Source of the DNA: Gammaproteobacteria bacterium
GTDB taxonomy: Bacteria; Pseudomonadota; Gammaproteobacteria; SZUA-140
NCBI GenBank assembly: GCA_015488555.1
Contig: WFNO01000093.1
Location: 1-55,416, forward strand
Length of the DNA stretch: 55,416 nucleotides
Direction of reading: 5' to 3'
The notes beneath the pieces were generated by a model that saw nothing but the letters and a program-made list of their open reading frames with translations, had not been told where the DNA came from and did no database searches. Shown here piece after piece: positions 51,601 to 54,170 of the stretch (its first letter is position 1; every line of letters starts with the position of its first letter). The translations under genes were made by a program, and so were the position numbers.

Positions 51601-52332
51601 CAACAGATGCGGATAGTCCTCCACCGTGGAATCCACGAAGACGATCTCCCGCACCGGCTCCCAGGCTGCACGCAACAGGCCGGCATCCACCGCCCGGGTG
51701 CCGGCCTGTGCGGCGGGATCCGCCGGCTGGGCCGGATTCGATATAGGATTCGATATAGGACTCGATACCGAAGAATCGGGAATCCCTCTCGTGCCCGCAT
51801 CAGCAGCCGCGGGAGGCGCCGGATATTCCGCCGCCCTATCTCCTGCCTCTGAAGAAGGAACTGCGGGTTTGGCCTGCCCGTCTGGACCGCCTTGGCTCTG
51901 TCCGGCCCGGATCGGATCGATGGAGGGTCGAGCGTCCTGGATCTGATCGTCCGGGATCTGATCGTTCGGGATCTGATCGTTCGGGTTCTGGCCGGATTGG
52001 TTCTGGTTGGATTGGAGCTGGCTGGATTGGAGATGATCGGGCCGATCATCGTGCGCACTCTCGCGCCGACCGTGTGCTCCATCGGTGGCTCGCTCAGAGG
52101 CCGGCGCCTGGACCTGGACCACGGCCTGCAGGTTTTCCGCCTGCGGGAGCGCAGGGTCCTGCAGATCTCCTGTGACCGCACCGGCACCCGGCATCAGATC
52201 GGCCGACAGCAACAGGCGTTGTTCCAGAGCCTCGAAGATCAGGCGCCGGCGCACGGGCGGCCGTCCCTCCTCCCGGGAAGCAGCGCGGTACATGGCGCGG
52301 TTCTGGATCAGCTTCTTCAACATTATATTCAC
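30697..52332 (-). CDS. Giant LEPR-XLL / DUF4347 / RTX / LysM protein (7,211 residues)
   Basis: A single unbroken frame of 21.6 kb encodes a protein of about 0.7 MDa. There is no classical signal peptide. The N-terminus has the LEPR-XLL-like segment FEALEQRLLLSADLMP (residues 33-48). An N/Q/D/P-rich linker and a DUF4347 domain (about 330-471, with HILSHG and YGCDVA) follow. Many RTX arrays (GGxGxDxLxGG) alternate with modules of the form Y-x-F-x3-WGxD...LDFSxV. A metzincin motif HEIGHALGLGH sits at 2834-2844. A long non-RTX region spans about 3000-4550. RTX resumes near 4590-4730, and two LysM domains occupy 7005-7106. The start is GTG 52332; ATG 52323 is an alternative. The product is inferred to be a calcium-binding adhesin or matrix protein exported by the downstream machinery. 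Frame continuity over 7,000 codons argues for strong selection. Confidence 0.92.
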   Translation of the reverse strand: MNIMLKKLIQNRAMYRAASREEGRPPVRRRLIFEALEQRLLLSADLMPGAGAVTGDLQDPALPQAENLQAVVQVQAPASERATDGAHGRRESAHDDRPDHLQSSQLQSNQNQSGQNPNDQIPNDQIPDDQIQDARPSIDPIRAGQSQGGPDGQAKPAVPSSEAGDRAAEYPAPPAAADAGTRGIPDSSVSSPISNPISNPAQPADPAAQAGTRAVDAGLLRAAWEPVREIVFVDSTVEDYPHLLREILARSGVLQAAGEEDSPRTGETDIQALAAEEVASPLLPSPAQPLTQILIGLPALPAGQDVADSAQDPAKNPTMNSATASGPELALGGVHIVVLDAARDGVDQIGEVLARYENLAAVHILSHGSSGALRLGTAQLNANSLGQYGERLRGWGQALGPQGDLLLYGCDVAAGEAGLQFIESLAGLTGADVAASDDATGGTAAGGDWVLERSTGVIETANPFIEASDYGFLLAAVTAQNPGGEVLEGTPQNDTLTGLGGNDVLKGLGGDDILRGEGGDDRYEFEDDWGDDVVHTDSAGANVLDFKKVGADLSIALQNDGRLVVSDANGNRVTVNAEVPVAQILGGKGTNTLDLSGFGGAITFTVIGQNEVRLEAGDRTFVASGIAALKGGGGDDRFILESPGSLSGTIDGGGGFNTLSYSALPDTPDVGGGFGGRVVVDVDAGTATAVNDGAAPDFANIQRFVGGLNDDTLQAGGGDRELRGGQGDDRITGSAAADTRLYGDRGDDVLEGGTGDDILEGGRDNDTYVFAGGWGQDFVVEAAGGGTDVLDLSRVDADIEIEIEASNSGGILLTAGNDQISAAYVEKIRLLHDPVLLRQYTLSFGNDWGLDLEGTGSRRVLTIEAVDEQGEATAFSATAAFTLDFSAVTRDLRFEVGPDNRLRVFALPPAGGDLDLVSELEIRAENVRLIKGGQGDNTFEFLRGGAIAGTIDIDRSKQSAGKRNTLDYSDYDTPDLFQSLQIAALDAYGDGSTDNRAPAIEGGFRGIDRIVGSRADEVVAVSDLLAQAVQLNGGPGADRLDGGAAADALQGGAGDDVLYGDGGSDRLDGGGGNDVLYGGDNAGQGREILDGGAGDDQLFGEAGDDTLQGGKGDDLLDGGAGDDLLRGGAGDDTYRFAGGWGQDRVFESRGGGRDTLDFSAVGQPLFYVFDRGELQVGQTLADYDPPDGFFEYARGRVSGEVGGSDRLAVERIDNQNEVQRIHLGEAVSGSFKLTYVSREGGTVSEVTGDINLDRDPDQTAADIAAALNALPSLGPGAVEVSPAGSELNAFDVLFRRPAFTDVETLGIDASKLRDGNDAVPAARVSTLTQGAAINEVQRIRFTGTDGGDFKLVLEGRQTAAIAYDAADDDATAANIRQALESLRGDGPLARFRAAYDVTVGVVDAGTFEIAFDRPDKRDIGEIQVITDGLTGADPAAEVTTVREGQAPTGLANIERIVASDADNTFVFGNDWGLKKFAAREPDVVTAWNNTDRALEIDTSTMLDPRRNDVTRIEVAEALDPALNSGELVFDLTLAGQDAGHDQVRLRWDLRGLVNAGESLTFTLDQGSSSSTRAFQIEELTYDEDRGLTSLTVIEALDSDIQAMAFTLEFALDDIKVTEIDEDTDRISIEGAARLGQVLEAGQAFTLKGVELVAKKVKDTSVGYDIEVAKLDDADKSAVGNATMLQRTLSTGDFDRGHDLLKLDGDQTAFFKAGVALTVETGAAGQALTFEAVRFDDATDTTWVTVAEALDDDFGAAKLNAAYAVVGADAGGDTVTIAGNRAGEFAAGTRLVITAGGKDGLYTVADSTSDGTDTTLTLEEGLPAGAAGGGLALARADALLAATSKSAFVVAGDRRDAYQSGDKVVVTASAGGANDGSYTIDTVRYDAAKDQTWLTLKQNVAGSKDKVSKPKAGGFLYNPGGLITITGWDDTQDTLLVRGDVAGAVEELRAAGQRLAVLDTAAGDLSLNPQAATYVAPHKLVLDFRNVSQPLKFEFATDDKTKATTLTVSRIAGPSLIEDVSEFGDVAEVIGKLIFPEREFAKLTFTRVDANTVIYGGGDVNTFAIDAGTRFAGKLIGSTGLRNPLEVLASTLAKPQDAINFQFPSATVVNTLDYTGLFDLLKPKRTLGGLANFANLGDSFLGGFGSGPALPQFDGAIENMTAIEYGAGLNLLLGEGAGGLRPPQGFSADSLRGQAGETAKAMSQGLLGNLVTARNYFSVGGNPLETLFDGAGVKGEKNAVTKFANRLVVERLPTVAPGLHLLLGKGGADTYRFEGVWGLAAILETPDLILGGAAFPEGYDTLDLSGVQTDLDITIFEVTTENVQTFRDLFLGFGDRSADNVRVSHGIDVGTNIVIVTDTLLDDKTRPPLAPFGKGLNYLVANDIENIIGGEGTNTVRFVNGARLQGTLSTTAGGEIVLDYSEFFDTAPPASAGVRTDLGVWEEVLLPSAEVLDGLFATPSIVADYGTAEGVLGNRLGGLESVLDEWFGWALPTASLAVTNVTTVAGSLGDDELTGSAVKDNTFVLTAGGRDVVDGGGDAAGVAVYGGSGNTVSYEGASQGVVISLADGRSWLAGDGFIPPANGALPDIPDDAAFLSNIQNLAGGDGDDLLVGDGGDNIFFFADDWGQDVVVTGGGNDVLDFSAVTEAVQSKDTNGDGKDDFFWVGDENDPASSVTLSTGDIAGKNGVEMRQETDRESSWEALFSPLPITPYLLRAADEVRAAGAVETLTETELRAAAAAALQRWLAALPARDGEPFLEGYRFGVADLPGDALGQIGGQTGRQVITIDATAAGVGWFIDPTPVQDEEFVRRADGSLRADPAGPAAGRIDLLTVAMHEIGHALGLGHGSGLMEAGLAPGVRLLPAGFDGPLDGLPVAGAALTLQEGDAGLLRQGLEGGFQGWLADGFAGEIADLFDQTLPFTAQTVGQWLGIEQDAVAGEIRDRVAAIAGLFPSDSNEVDEAALAGLGVKILDSTGTRYQARLELGSFQRLVTLDPGRIQLPDSFLGSGLDLGAFGLRGELPELVLSAGLSLDFEFGLEAGAFFAVDPGVRVDLRLGEAPLPVLAVEQAGQALYLAGDRSASFQAGEYMTIEGSADNDGGYIVDRVEYDSMADRTTLWVRNDLQRQSGSLGEAVAADGTRVAIAGAEHQGDRFTVAGDAGRQFAVGERFWLSGSGGNNGLYEITAIAYDALADRSVITVDREIAADAGDGRIWNTFSGSVALGPLRLDLDDAVLGFTSGAFMGLQGRFTDFSASLPADAVLRGLGPDTGFAVRLPLNLSTPLSGLEFRPVELYAGADLGLPAPGDFAQLLLQLSSLFPTSGNLGDLMRFNGFSLEDLLDVIEYGLDELAGRPLDDPETAADEQGLIYKRMPLVERSVAQLLATEGATVSLNRATIDYDDGGSPASRAGLEIWHNGSGGVFTLGNGTDAVEVSFDADGAALEAALQELWSDARVVGGQGSPDDPWRVIFENQAQPPEMVVGEDRLNTDFITLLRSIFKEARAAATDLGGFEAAVNQKLKDLLGLSEDAADPVVLKYEDSSFVFDLSLAADFESRLDLAVDLGAYLDEYDSLPLDLAVGSEARIDVAASAALDFGVTFDLSDVRNPSLLFDDDSGLEFSLDIANQGPLSFKTAIGIPNPLDDGERIEVGLFAAGGEGRLNLAARAGLAGDGDDDNRYALAEFADQLVLDVSGGAELTLPLYFPLENLPLGGSTADLDNDGVADNALALRLDFDENGLSDVQRAVPALLPAFDLFALIDDPGRVLIGLEDMFSGIQAGLSSRFAQMGLPLVGDKLEEAAAFVDETLRAGVLGIADLSAGMSGGVFDLDSADSRYASGGLGATLFDAYRNGQSTSERIIDLVRTALYEGIGDLLQVPETDAGGRPLFDARGEPLYRAVTGPDDIQFTVSGGTIQFNVLVADNIFDERIPLSFEASAPGLGLKSSDASAIDFTLDYVFGLGFGFDAGAGVFLDTTGVTRGGEEFRLDLAAELTPGAAFTAQLGFLEAQLRELDDGDGPSGLSGTISLDLQDGGGDGRWSAGRESLAAVAGLSAGANIDLGVTVDIAAADIALPRIEAVLRYDQNFLNVVYRSGGGSAFEVGGAPDVVFEDVTLDLGDVIGGFMAPIVDEVGGIIGPDTLVRQAVDLLTLEVDLGVAELRLLDLARLRLPPAQFQAMEQAIDAIKSFSDFVGLVEDARSEDGVLIDFGDFTVGRGLLEARSTPVRAEDVAANAAPDLDGKTSGKPKSNRLVKEIGTEPGSIQFPILTSPAAVLSLLLGRDTDLFVYDLPDFDVRFGYSQSYPVFPGLNARLSGTLQAATDLSFGFDTTGLRAWAEEENFSAGGLDRIFEGFYLNDLDAFGFDKDEVTVGFGIGAGASVGVGGLVEAGVEGGVQAGIGLDLHDLPDEGTGGNTGVDPVYDGKLRIDEILTRLDQGPECLFDMRGDLRAFLEAFLWTGVKVPLVGTVTLYEARQRFVDEVLASFELACPDPEPPVVATLDGGTLTLAYDPAGSARPGDQAERYSVKLKDVDLDPNDGDPATVPRIAVTGNGYTQYFDPALVSRIVAPGTDFDDSYNIGPDLAADLVIRGGAGNDIISVASSAAGFTRELYGDAGDDILTGGEGADLIDGGAGNDQLAGKGGADELRGGAGSDYLDGGSGGDLLVGGLGNDILLGGAGSDTAWGDLVGDAASGGRDQLFGGTGRDELHGGGGRDLIYGEGQDDTLYGDAGDDLLVGGAGADRIFGGADSDVIQWLAGDGGDTVAGGDGEAQDTLELRAAAERSADRVTASAREDGRLALRFNDAALVIGGVERLSVDLGEGGDRMRVEDLRGTDLARIDVDYGTGEILESVPVMESVQASVTPVDEDGDGRRDVFAATTPRPSQYDAETRVRTEQQAAQTFKRQTGGGAAVYLYEDDGSPSLVRVTPADGSPGYWLQPREGVAADDDGYTLEDFETRNEVVIVERQRVFAASDPYADDQLRGQVFKRQVGGDGEAVYRYNPDGTPLLVEVGGVLVQVREGVDPEDTGYDLEDYETRIQQRSRQVELPVWAMDAGGQVRLDADGNPVQAVDEATGEPLFDVFVTPEYGLDSQPDVLEIAGSAGDDRFLVASDDGETLLVFQEGGLSFSITNSNRGDDALIIETLEGDDEVAADGVRAELLAVLRLYGGAGDDRLTGSPFVDYIDGGLGDDVISGGAGVDVFADAGGRDTLWELRDADFYLSDRQLIVSPLAPAQVSGEGEMRREVLGAEDEDLGGLFEVVELAAADTAGAGGEEAAIASVNRFTVRDFTATAYLDGGDAGDVYDITLSGTEQQEIDSLIDVRDRGPYGLDSLTVWGTAERDTFSFRRDIVERITPREGLSPDSPLFSPVTDFSTEIVIRDTRIDDDIFRQQVNYLTTERFTVRGRAGDDLFLVDDSSTELAVYGDGGDDRFFIGNVLATELYDHPKYGLIEVVKEITNGVSFPATFYGGTGDDYFEVNRNLAEISLYGEEDDDTFYLKAHLVLEAGDSGNLAPSDEINVYSEEGEQDTLAYLKNAPVNIFGGAGFDTLAIVGTEIDDTFVIFVEEVDGREVQRIYGAGLVVPTIESIERLLIITGGGDDTVYLYGTLADQEISIDTGTGDDTVQVGGGPLDFEVVIPESKYTKQVRIPQPPLIEEQTVLVSPAVVWYEQRWVVEYLPFLGAPVRLYPYFERIERPAVYTTRLVEIPQPDKVLPVVVTVPEYPLPVQVPETRSLAGIQGPVIVNGSANSAAGGDRLVVDNSAGAATAADALRKQRVEIVKVTTDAARIADQLPAWMDEAVTDASLARLIANLHEIRRPGFADELLALGDDATRDLTLPAGTLVNLLDGAALVDELGGPAVVLPEAPDALAAHLADNLEPSAARDRLIAELDALPATESRVVMDPDTGEVRVYSTVDVALEIPGGYVLGKDVKNTKNYDTVAGLGSGFGLFYENFTAVDLYLGGAADLFTVEDTAARAVTRVYGGGGDDTLQVHDASGPLELYGDTQPDYSEDFRGYLPELGGLLGLGGDFDPEDLDHLRALAQRLNAEAGTDIDVDAIRLELNFDVAAYNEHLMALVRANANLLADAGSYGEELERTGELLGLGGAFDPADVEHLRALAQRLNARFPDIAIDTSGDFEALDAAVNAYPDQIWTLLKEAYNTIPDGARYTDYLPEAGAVLGLGRDFDPASVADVRVLAQRLVEEYRLPIAVPDIGLAPTLDPDDYRAEIWGLLVADGRATVPAGDDRFLLAGHDGTVDTLDAPLTVSGQAGTDFLQLDDRAENEAEVLHLTEATIDGLGLLNGVDYDDLEMLAILLGGGDDVINVRGTSAATTLDLGAGDERIYVASGAALGLDEATDFLRGDLDALQGDLILRAGDGRHLLMVSDEAAAAGDTAVVWTATALTGLAPGGIYYDSAPGGDFAAGITVWTGAGDDRIRVEGSHQRDGVRTTSTLNTGAGDDAVTVDLAAGRDGFFVLNTQAGDDVVDAGSSSLPLVLFGGPGGDRITGGSGADLILGDGGRVIYRDASGELAARLGGGGPGDFSDGVRRPVSLVRSAGEEGGEDRIDAGAGDDVVLGGEGGDTITAGAGSDIVLGDSGEVAYRGSGVLETVSSTTSAAGGADTVDAGDGDNVVLGGEGGDTLATGDGNSVVLGGGGVVIFDAAGEVVLVENPVENPDDGAAAAPAPRIQGHLGDDDTLLAGDGAHILLGGAGADRITSGAGPDVILGDRGTVTREGDWIEARTGADGDGGDDFIDSGGGDDFVLGGRGEDRVRGGGGDDAVLGDYGTLRRNGALLERVASEAPEQGGADDLDGQEGDDVLLGGAAGDELRGGAGRDLLIGDGGQVSFQAGVLVRAETTDFFIGGDDRLEGGAGNDFLLGGAGRDQLGGNLDEDILVGDYAQLNFRDRERIDTVLAPVQGPLDFTRNTLFSLYNVAEVSIEAVDTLALQSGLRLAQAPVQVVVFDDRGSVAHGVRPVLLSERGASEEAAAVAPAVETRAPAAAVRPAAVAADTEAKAPAATTRYQVRSGDDLWSIAERELGNGFLWPEIQRLNPGLSDPDLILPGEVLVLPVYPHYRVQPGDSLWSIAGRLLGDPLRWPEIQRLNPQLGDPGLIHPGQQLNLPADALAPDAETPGTATETPETESSAAGALSGAAGLAVAAGSVQAGIRTRRRRAFLCDGGALRPCHDPALHGAHARDRYIVLEDAGATGGAQAVTVDWYGDYRERPF
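31015..31320 (-). other. Two C-terminal LysM domains of the giant protein
   Basis: Residues about 7005-7106 hold two LysM copies (YQVRSGDDLWSIAERELG and HYRVQPGDSLWSIAGRLLG), each ending in a LPGE/HPGQ turn before a hydrophobic strand. LysM binds N-acetylglucosamine polymers such as peptidoglycan. A C-terminal peptidoglycan anchor would keep the protein cell-associated; that is inference. Confidence 0.88.
31700..32950 (-). repeat. C-terminal RTX (haemolysin-type calcium-binding) repeat block
   Basis: About ten groups of GGAGxDxLxGG-type nonapeptides alternate with short beta segments such as VVLGGEGGDTI and LGDSGEVAYRG. Each group should bind calcium and fold as a parallel beta-roll outside the cell. 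Other RTX groups of the same gene lie near 38100-38560, 48930-49240, 50050-50220 and 50770-50870. Confidence 0.88.
33730..34350 (-). repeat. Three about 75-residue internal repeats in the giant protein
   Basis: Residues about 5995-6200 contain three copies beginning YLPELGGLLGLGGDFDPEDL, ERTGELLGLGGAFDPADV and YLPEAGAVLGLGRDFDPASV. Each continues with LRALAQRLN or a close variant. They are helical and differ from the surrounding RTX repeats. I do not recognise the module. Confidence 0.75.
43790..44110 (-). other. Embedded metzincin-type metalloprotease domain
   Basis: Within the giant protein, HEIGHALGLGH (2834-2844, DNA 43801-43833) matches the HExxHxxGxxH zinc signature of matrixins. GLMEAGL shortly after could supply the Met-turn. 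The preceding 100 residues (ITIDATAAGVGWFIDPTP and upstream) fit a matrixin fold. All zinc ligands are present. Confidence 0.82.
50920..51345 (-). other. DUF4347 domain of the giant protein
   Basis: Residues about 330-471 show the DUF4347 pattern: VVLDAARDGVDQI, VHILSHGSSGALRLG, GDLLLYGCDVAAGEAG, LTGADVAASDDATGG and GGDWVLE. His367 in ILSHG and Cys410 in YGC sit where clan-CD cysteine peptidases keep their dyad. Whether this domain is a peptidase is unproven. Confidence 0.8.
51940..51984. repeat. Three 15-bp tandem repeats in the giant gene
   Basis: GATCTGATCGTTCGG is repeated three times, the first copy with one change. On the minus strand this encodes the pentapeptide pattern P-N/D-D-Q-I in the low-complexity linker after the LEPR-XLL segment. 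A second short array, GGATTCGATATA, occurs about 2.5 times at 51734-51767. Both keep the frame. Confidence 0.8.
52198..52227 (-). other. LEPR-XLL-like N-terminal motif
   Basis: Residues 36-45 read LEQRLLLSAD, a one-residue variant of the LEPRLLLSAD signature found near the N-terminus of many giant repeat proteins. It is preceded by a basic stretch (RRR at 28-30). A role as a targeting or processing signal is inference. Confidence 0.8.
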
Positions 52333-52333
52333 G

Positions 52334-52352
52334 GCTCTCCCTTCGGGAGAGC
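52334..52352 (-). promoter_or_regulatory. Hairpin covering the ribosome-binding site of the giant gene
   Basis: In the mRNA, GCTCTCCC-GAA-GGGAGAGC forms a perfect 8-bp stem with a 3-base loop. The 3' arm contains the probable ribosome-binding site GGGAG and ends one base before the GTG start. The structure could limit translation of the very large product. It may equally be one member of the REP-like palindromes just upstream. Confidence 0.6.
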
Positions 52353-52369
52353 TCCATCCATATTCCCTC

Positions 52370-52428
52370 TCCCTTTAGGAAAGGGATTGGGCTGAGGGAT
52401 CCTTCCAGCCCCTCTCCCCCTGGGAGAG
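52370..52428. repeat. REP-like palindromes between the TolC-like gene and the giant gene
   Basis: Two hairpins are visible: TCCCTTT-AGG-AAAGGGA (52370-52386) and CTCTCCC-CCT-GGGAGAG (52412-52428), in a context like GGATTGGGGTGAGGG. The same family recurs at 55278-55304. Such extragenic palindromes are common in Gammaproteobacteria. Confidence 0.7.
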
Positions 52429-52512
52429 AAGGATTGGGGTGAGGGTTGTCACTCGAACCCTCCCCCTTCAAAATTCAAGGTGAAGGGTGAAAAACGCTCG
52501 AACCCGATCCGG

Positions 52513-53850
52513 CTATGATTCCGCCGCCAGCAAGCGATTCATCGCCACGAGATCCCCGGCCATGAGCGTGCCGCTGGCACGCTTGAGTTGCAGCACACTG
52601 AGCAGAAAATCGTATCGCGCCTGGGCATGGGCGCTGCGCGACAAGAACCACTCGCGCTGAGCATCCAGTACCTCCAGCATGGTGTTCAGCCCCGCCTTGA
52701 AACCTTCTTCCTTCACTTCCAGCGCCTTGCGCTGGAAACGCAGCGACTCCGCCAGCGCTTCCACTTTCTTGATGTTCTTGATCACGTCGAGATAGGCAGA
52801 ACGGGTATTGCGCACTACTTCGCGGCGCTGGGCCTGCAGCTCGCCCTTGGCCTGCAACCATTCCTGCACGGCCCGGCGCGCGGCGGAACGCACCGCTCCG
52901 CCCTGATAGAGGGGTAAGGTGAAGCGCAAAAGAAATTCCCGAGTCTCCACCCGGCTGCCGCCGCCGAACAAGGTGCCGCCTGTATCCCGATCGTTGTAGC
53001 GTCCCACCAGATCCAACGTGGGAAGATGGCCGCTGCGCCGCTGCTTCACCTCGCGCCGCGCCGCTTCGACGGCTTCGCGCAACACCAGCAATTGCAGGTT
53101 GCGCGCCTGCGCGGTGGCCACCCATTGATCCATGTCCTGGGGATCGGGACGGATCAGGGGCACCTCACCGGCTAGGGGAGCCAAGTGGGTCACGGGCTCC
53201 TCGGTGAGCTGCCATAGTGCATTGAGATTGTCCTCGATGGCCGCTTCGGCCTCGATCTCGCTGGCCTCGGCCTGGGCGTAACGGGAACGCGCCTCCAGCA
53301 CCTCCGTCATGGTAGCCAAGCCGCGCGCCAGGCGGGTCTCGGCCAGTTCCAGTTGCTTGCCGATGGCCGATTTGTTGGCCCGCACATAGTCCAGTTTGTC
53401 CTGTGCCGCAAGGACGGCGAAATAACGCTCCGCCACGTCCAGGATGAGATCCTGCTCGAAAATCAGCAACTCGGCGTGGGATCGTTTCACCTGATGTTTG
53501 GACTGCGCATAACGGAACCAGGCAGAATAATCGAACACGGGAATGGTGAGACTGAGGGTGAAATTGTCCGTGGAGAAATCGGACTTGCCCTGGGCGAAGA
53601 CGGAATTCTCGCTGCGCAAGATGTCCTGTCTGGTTTCGATGCGCTCGGCGACGAAGGAGAGCTGCGGCAACAGTGCCGCGCGGGCCTGAGGTAGTGCCTC
53701 GCGGGCAGCGAGGAATTGATGGCGGGCCGCCTGCAGGCGCGCATCTTTGGCCACGGCCAAGGCATAGATTTCCAGCAGATCCTCGGCCAGGGCCTGTGGC
53801 AGAAAACTCAGATATAGAAACAGCGCCGCCCACTGGGATACGCGCCCCAT
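52513..53850 (-). CDS. TolC-like outer-membrane channel protein
   Basis: The 445-residue protein has a signal peptide ending in LPQALA, then two outer-membrane-efflux-protein repeats with long helices (KQLELAETRLARGLATMTEV and the matching RKALEVKEEGFKAGLNTMLEV). The strand-forming segments FTLSLTIPVFDYSAWF and FLLRFTLPLYQGGAV build the barrel. Length and layout match TolC/type-I secretion channels. It is the first gene of the leftward operon, with GAGGGG before ATG. It should supply the outer-membrane exit for the adaptors encoded downstream. Confidence 0.94.
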   Translation of the reverse strand: MGRVSQWAALFLYLSFLPQALAEDLLEIYALAVAKDARLQAARHQFLAAREALPQARAALLPQLSFVAERIETRQDILRSENSVFAQGKSDFSTDNFTLSLTIPVFDYSAWFRYAQSKHQVKRSHAELLIFEQDLILDVAERYFAVLAAQDKLDYVRANKSAIGKQLELAETRLARGLATMTEVLEARSRYAQAEASEIEAEAAIEDNLNALWQLTEEPVTHLAPLAGEVPLIRPDPQDMDQWVATAQARNLQLLVLREAVEAARREVKQRRSGHLPTLDLVGRYNDRDTGGTLFGGGSRVETREFLLRFTLPLYQGGAVRSAARRAVQEWLQAKGELQAQRREVVRNTRSAYLDVIKNIKKVEALAESLRFQRKALEVKEEGFKAGLNTMLEVLDAQREWFLSRSAHAQARYDFLLSVLQLKRASGTLMAGDLVAMNRLLAAES

Positions 53851-53894
53851 TTGTAGCCCCTCACTGGTCGCAATTTGTTTGTTTTTGTTGTCAA

Positions 53895-54037
53895 GGGCCA
53901 GCGGGACTCCCTCGTCCCCGTCCCGGCCTTTTGGCCTACATGTCGTCCCGTATCTTCTGGGACATCGCTGTCAAGGCTCGCGAGACCGCTTCAGGCGGGT
54001 GTCTGTTCTGAGAGCACTGAGGCGCGAAATTCAGAAC
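53895..54037 (-). promoter_or_regulatory. Structured 5' leader of the tolC-led operon
   Basis: Between the promoter and the TolC-like gene lies a transcribed leader of about 220 nt with several inverted repeats: GTTCTGA/TCAGAAC (54005-54037), ATGTCCC/GGGAC-GACAT (53939-53965), GGCC-AAAA-GGCC (53925-53936) and CGGGAC/GTCCCG (53902-53925). The last two overlap, so alternative folds are possible. An A/C-rich unstructured stretch follows up to the ribosome-binding site. It matches no riboswitch class I recognise. Confidence 0.45.
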
Positions 54038-54075
54038 TTGGGGCTCTGACGAACGATGAGACATGTAATTCTTTA

Positions 54076-54104
54076 ATTATAATGATATTTTCTTGACGAG
54101 TCAA
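54076..54104 (-). promoter_or_regulatory. Sigma-70 promoter of the leftward secretion operon
   Basis: On the minus strand TTGACT (54104-54099) and TATAAT (54081-54076) are separated by 17 bp, one base short of the full consensus. The region is AT-rich against a GC-rich background. Transcription would start near 54069 and run into the TolC-like gene and the genes downstream. Confidence 0.75.
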
Positions 54105-54123
54105 TCGAGACCCCGTCTCGATT
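54103..54123. promoter_or_regulatory. Perfect dyad next to the -35 box (possible operator)
   Basis: AATCGAGAC-CCC-GTCTCGATT is a perfect 9-bp inverted repeat. It overlaps the upstream edge of the -35 element, which suits an activator or repressor site. The regulator is not identifiable. Confidence 0.5.
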
Positions 54124-54170
54124 CCAGCCGAATCCGAAAACCACCTTCACGCCTGCGGTGGCACGATGCG

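Noticed and set aside
53881-53990. TTGACA-like boxes inside the TolC-gene leader on the minus strand
   Set aside because: No acceptable -10 sequence follows at 16-18 bp from either of them. The promoter at 54076-54104 is far better.
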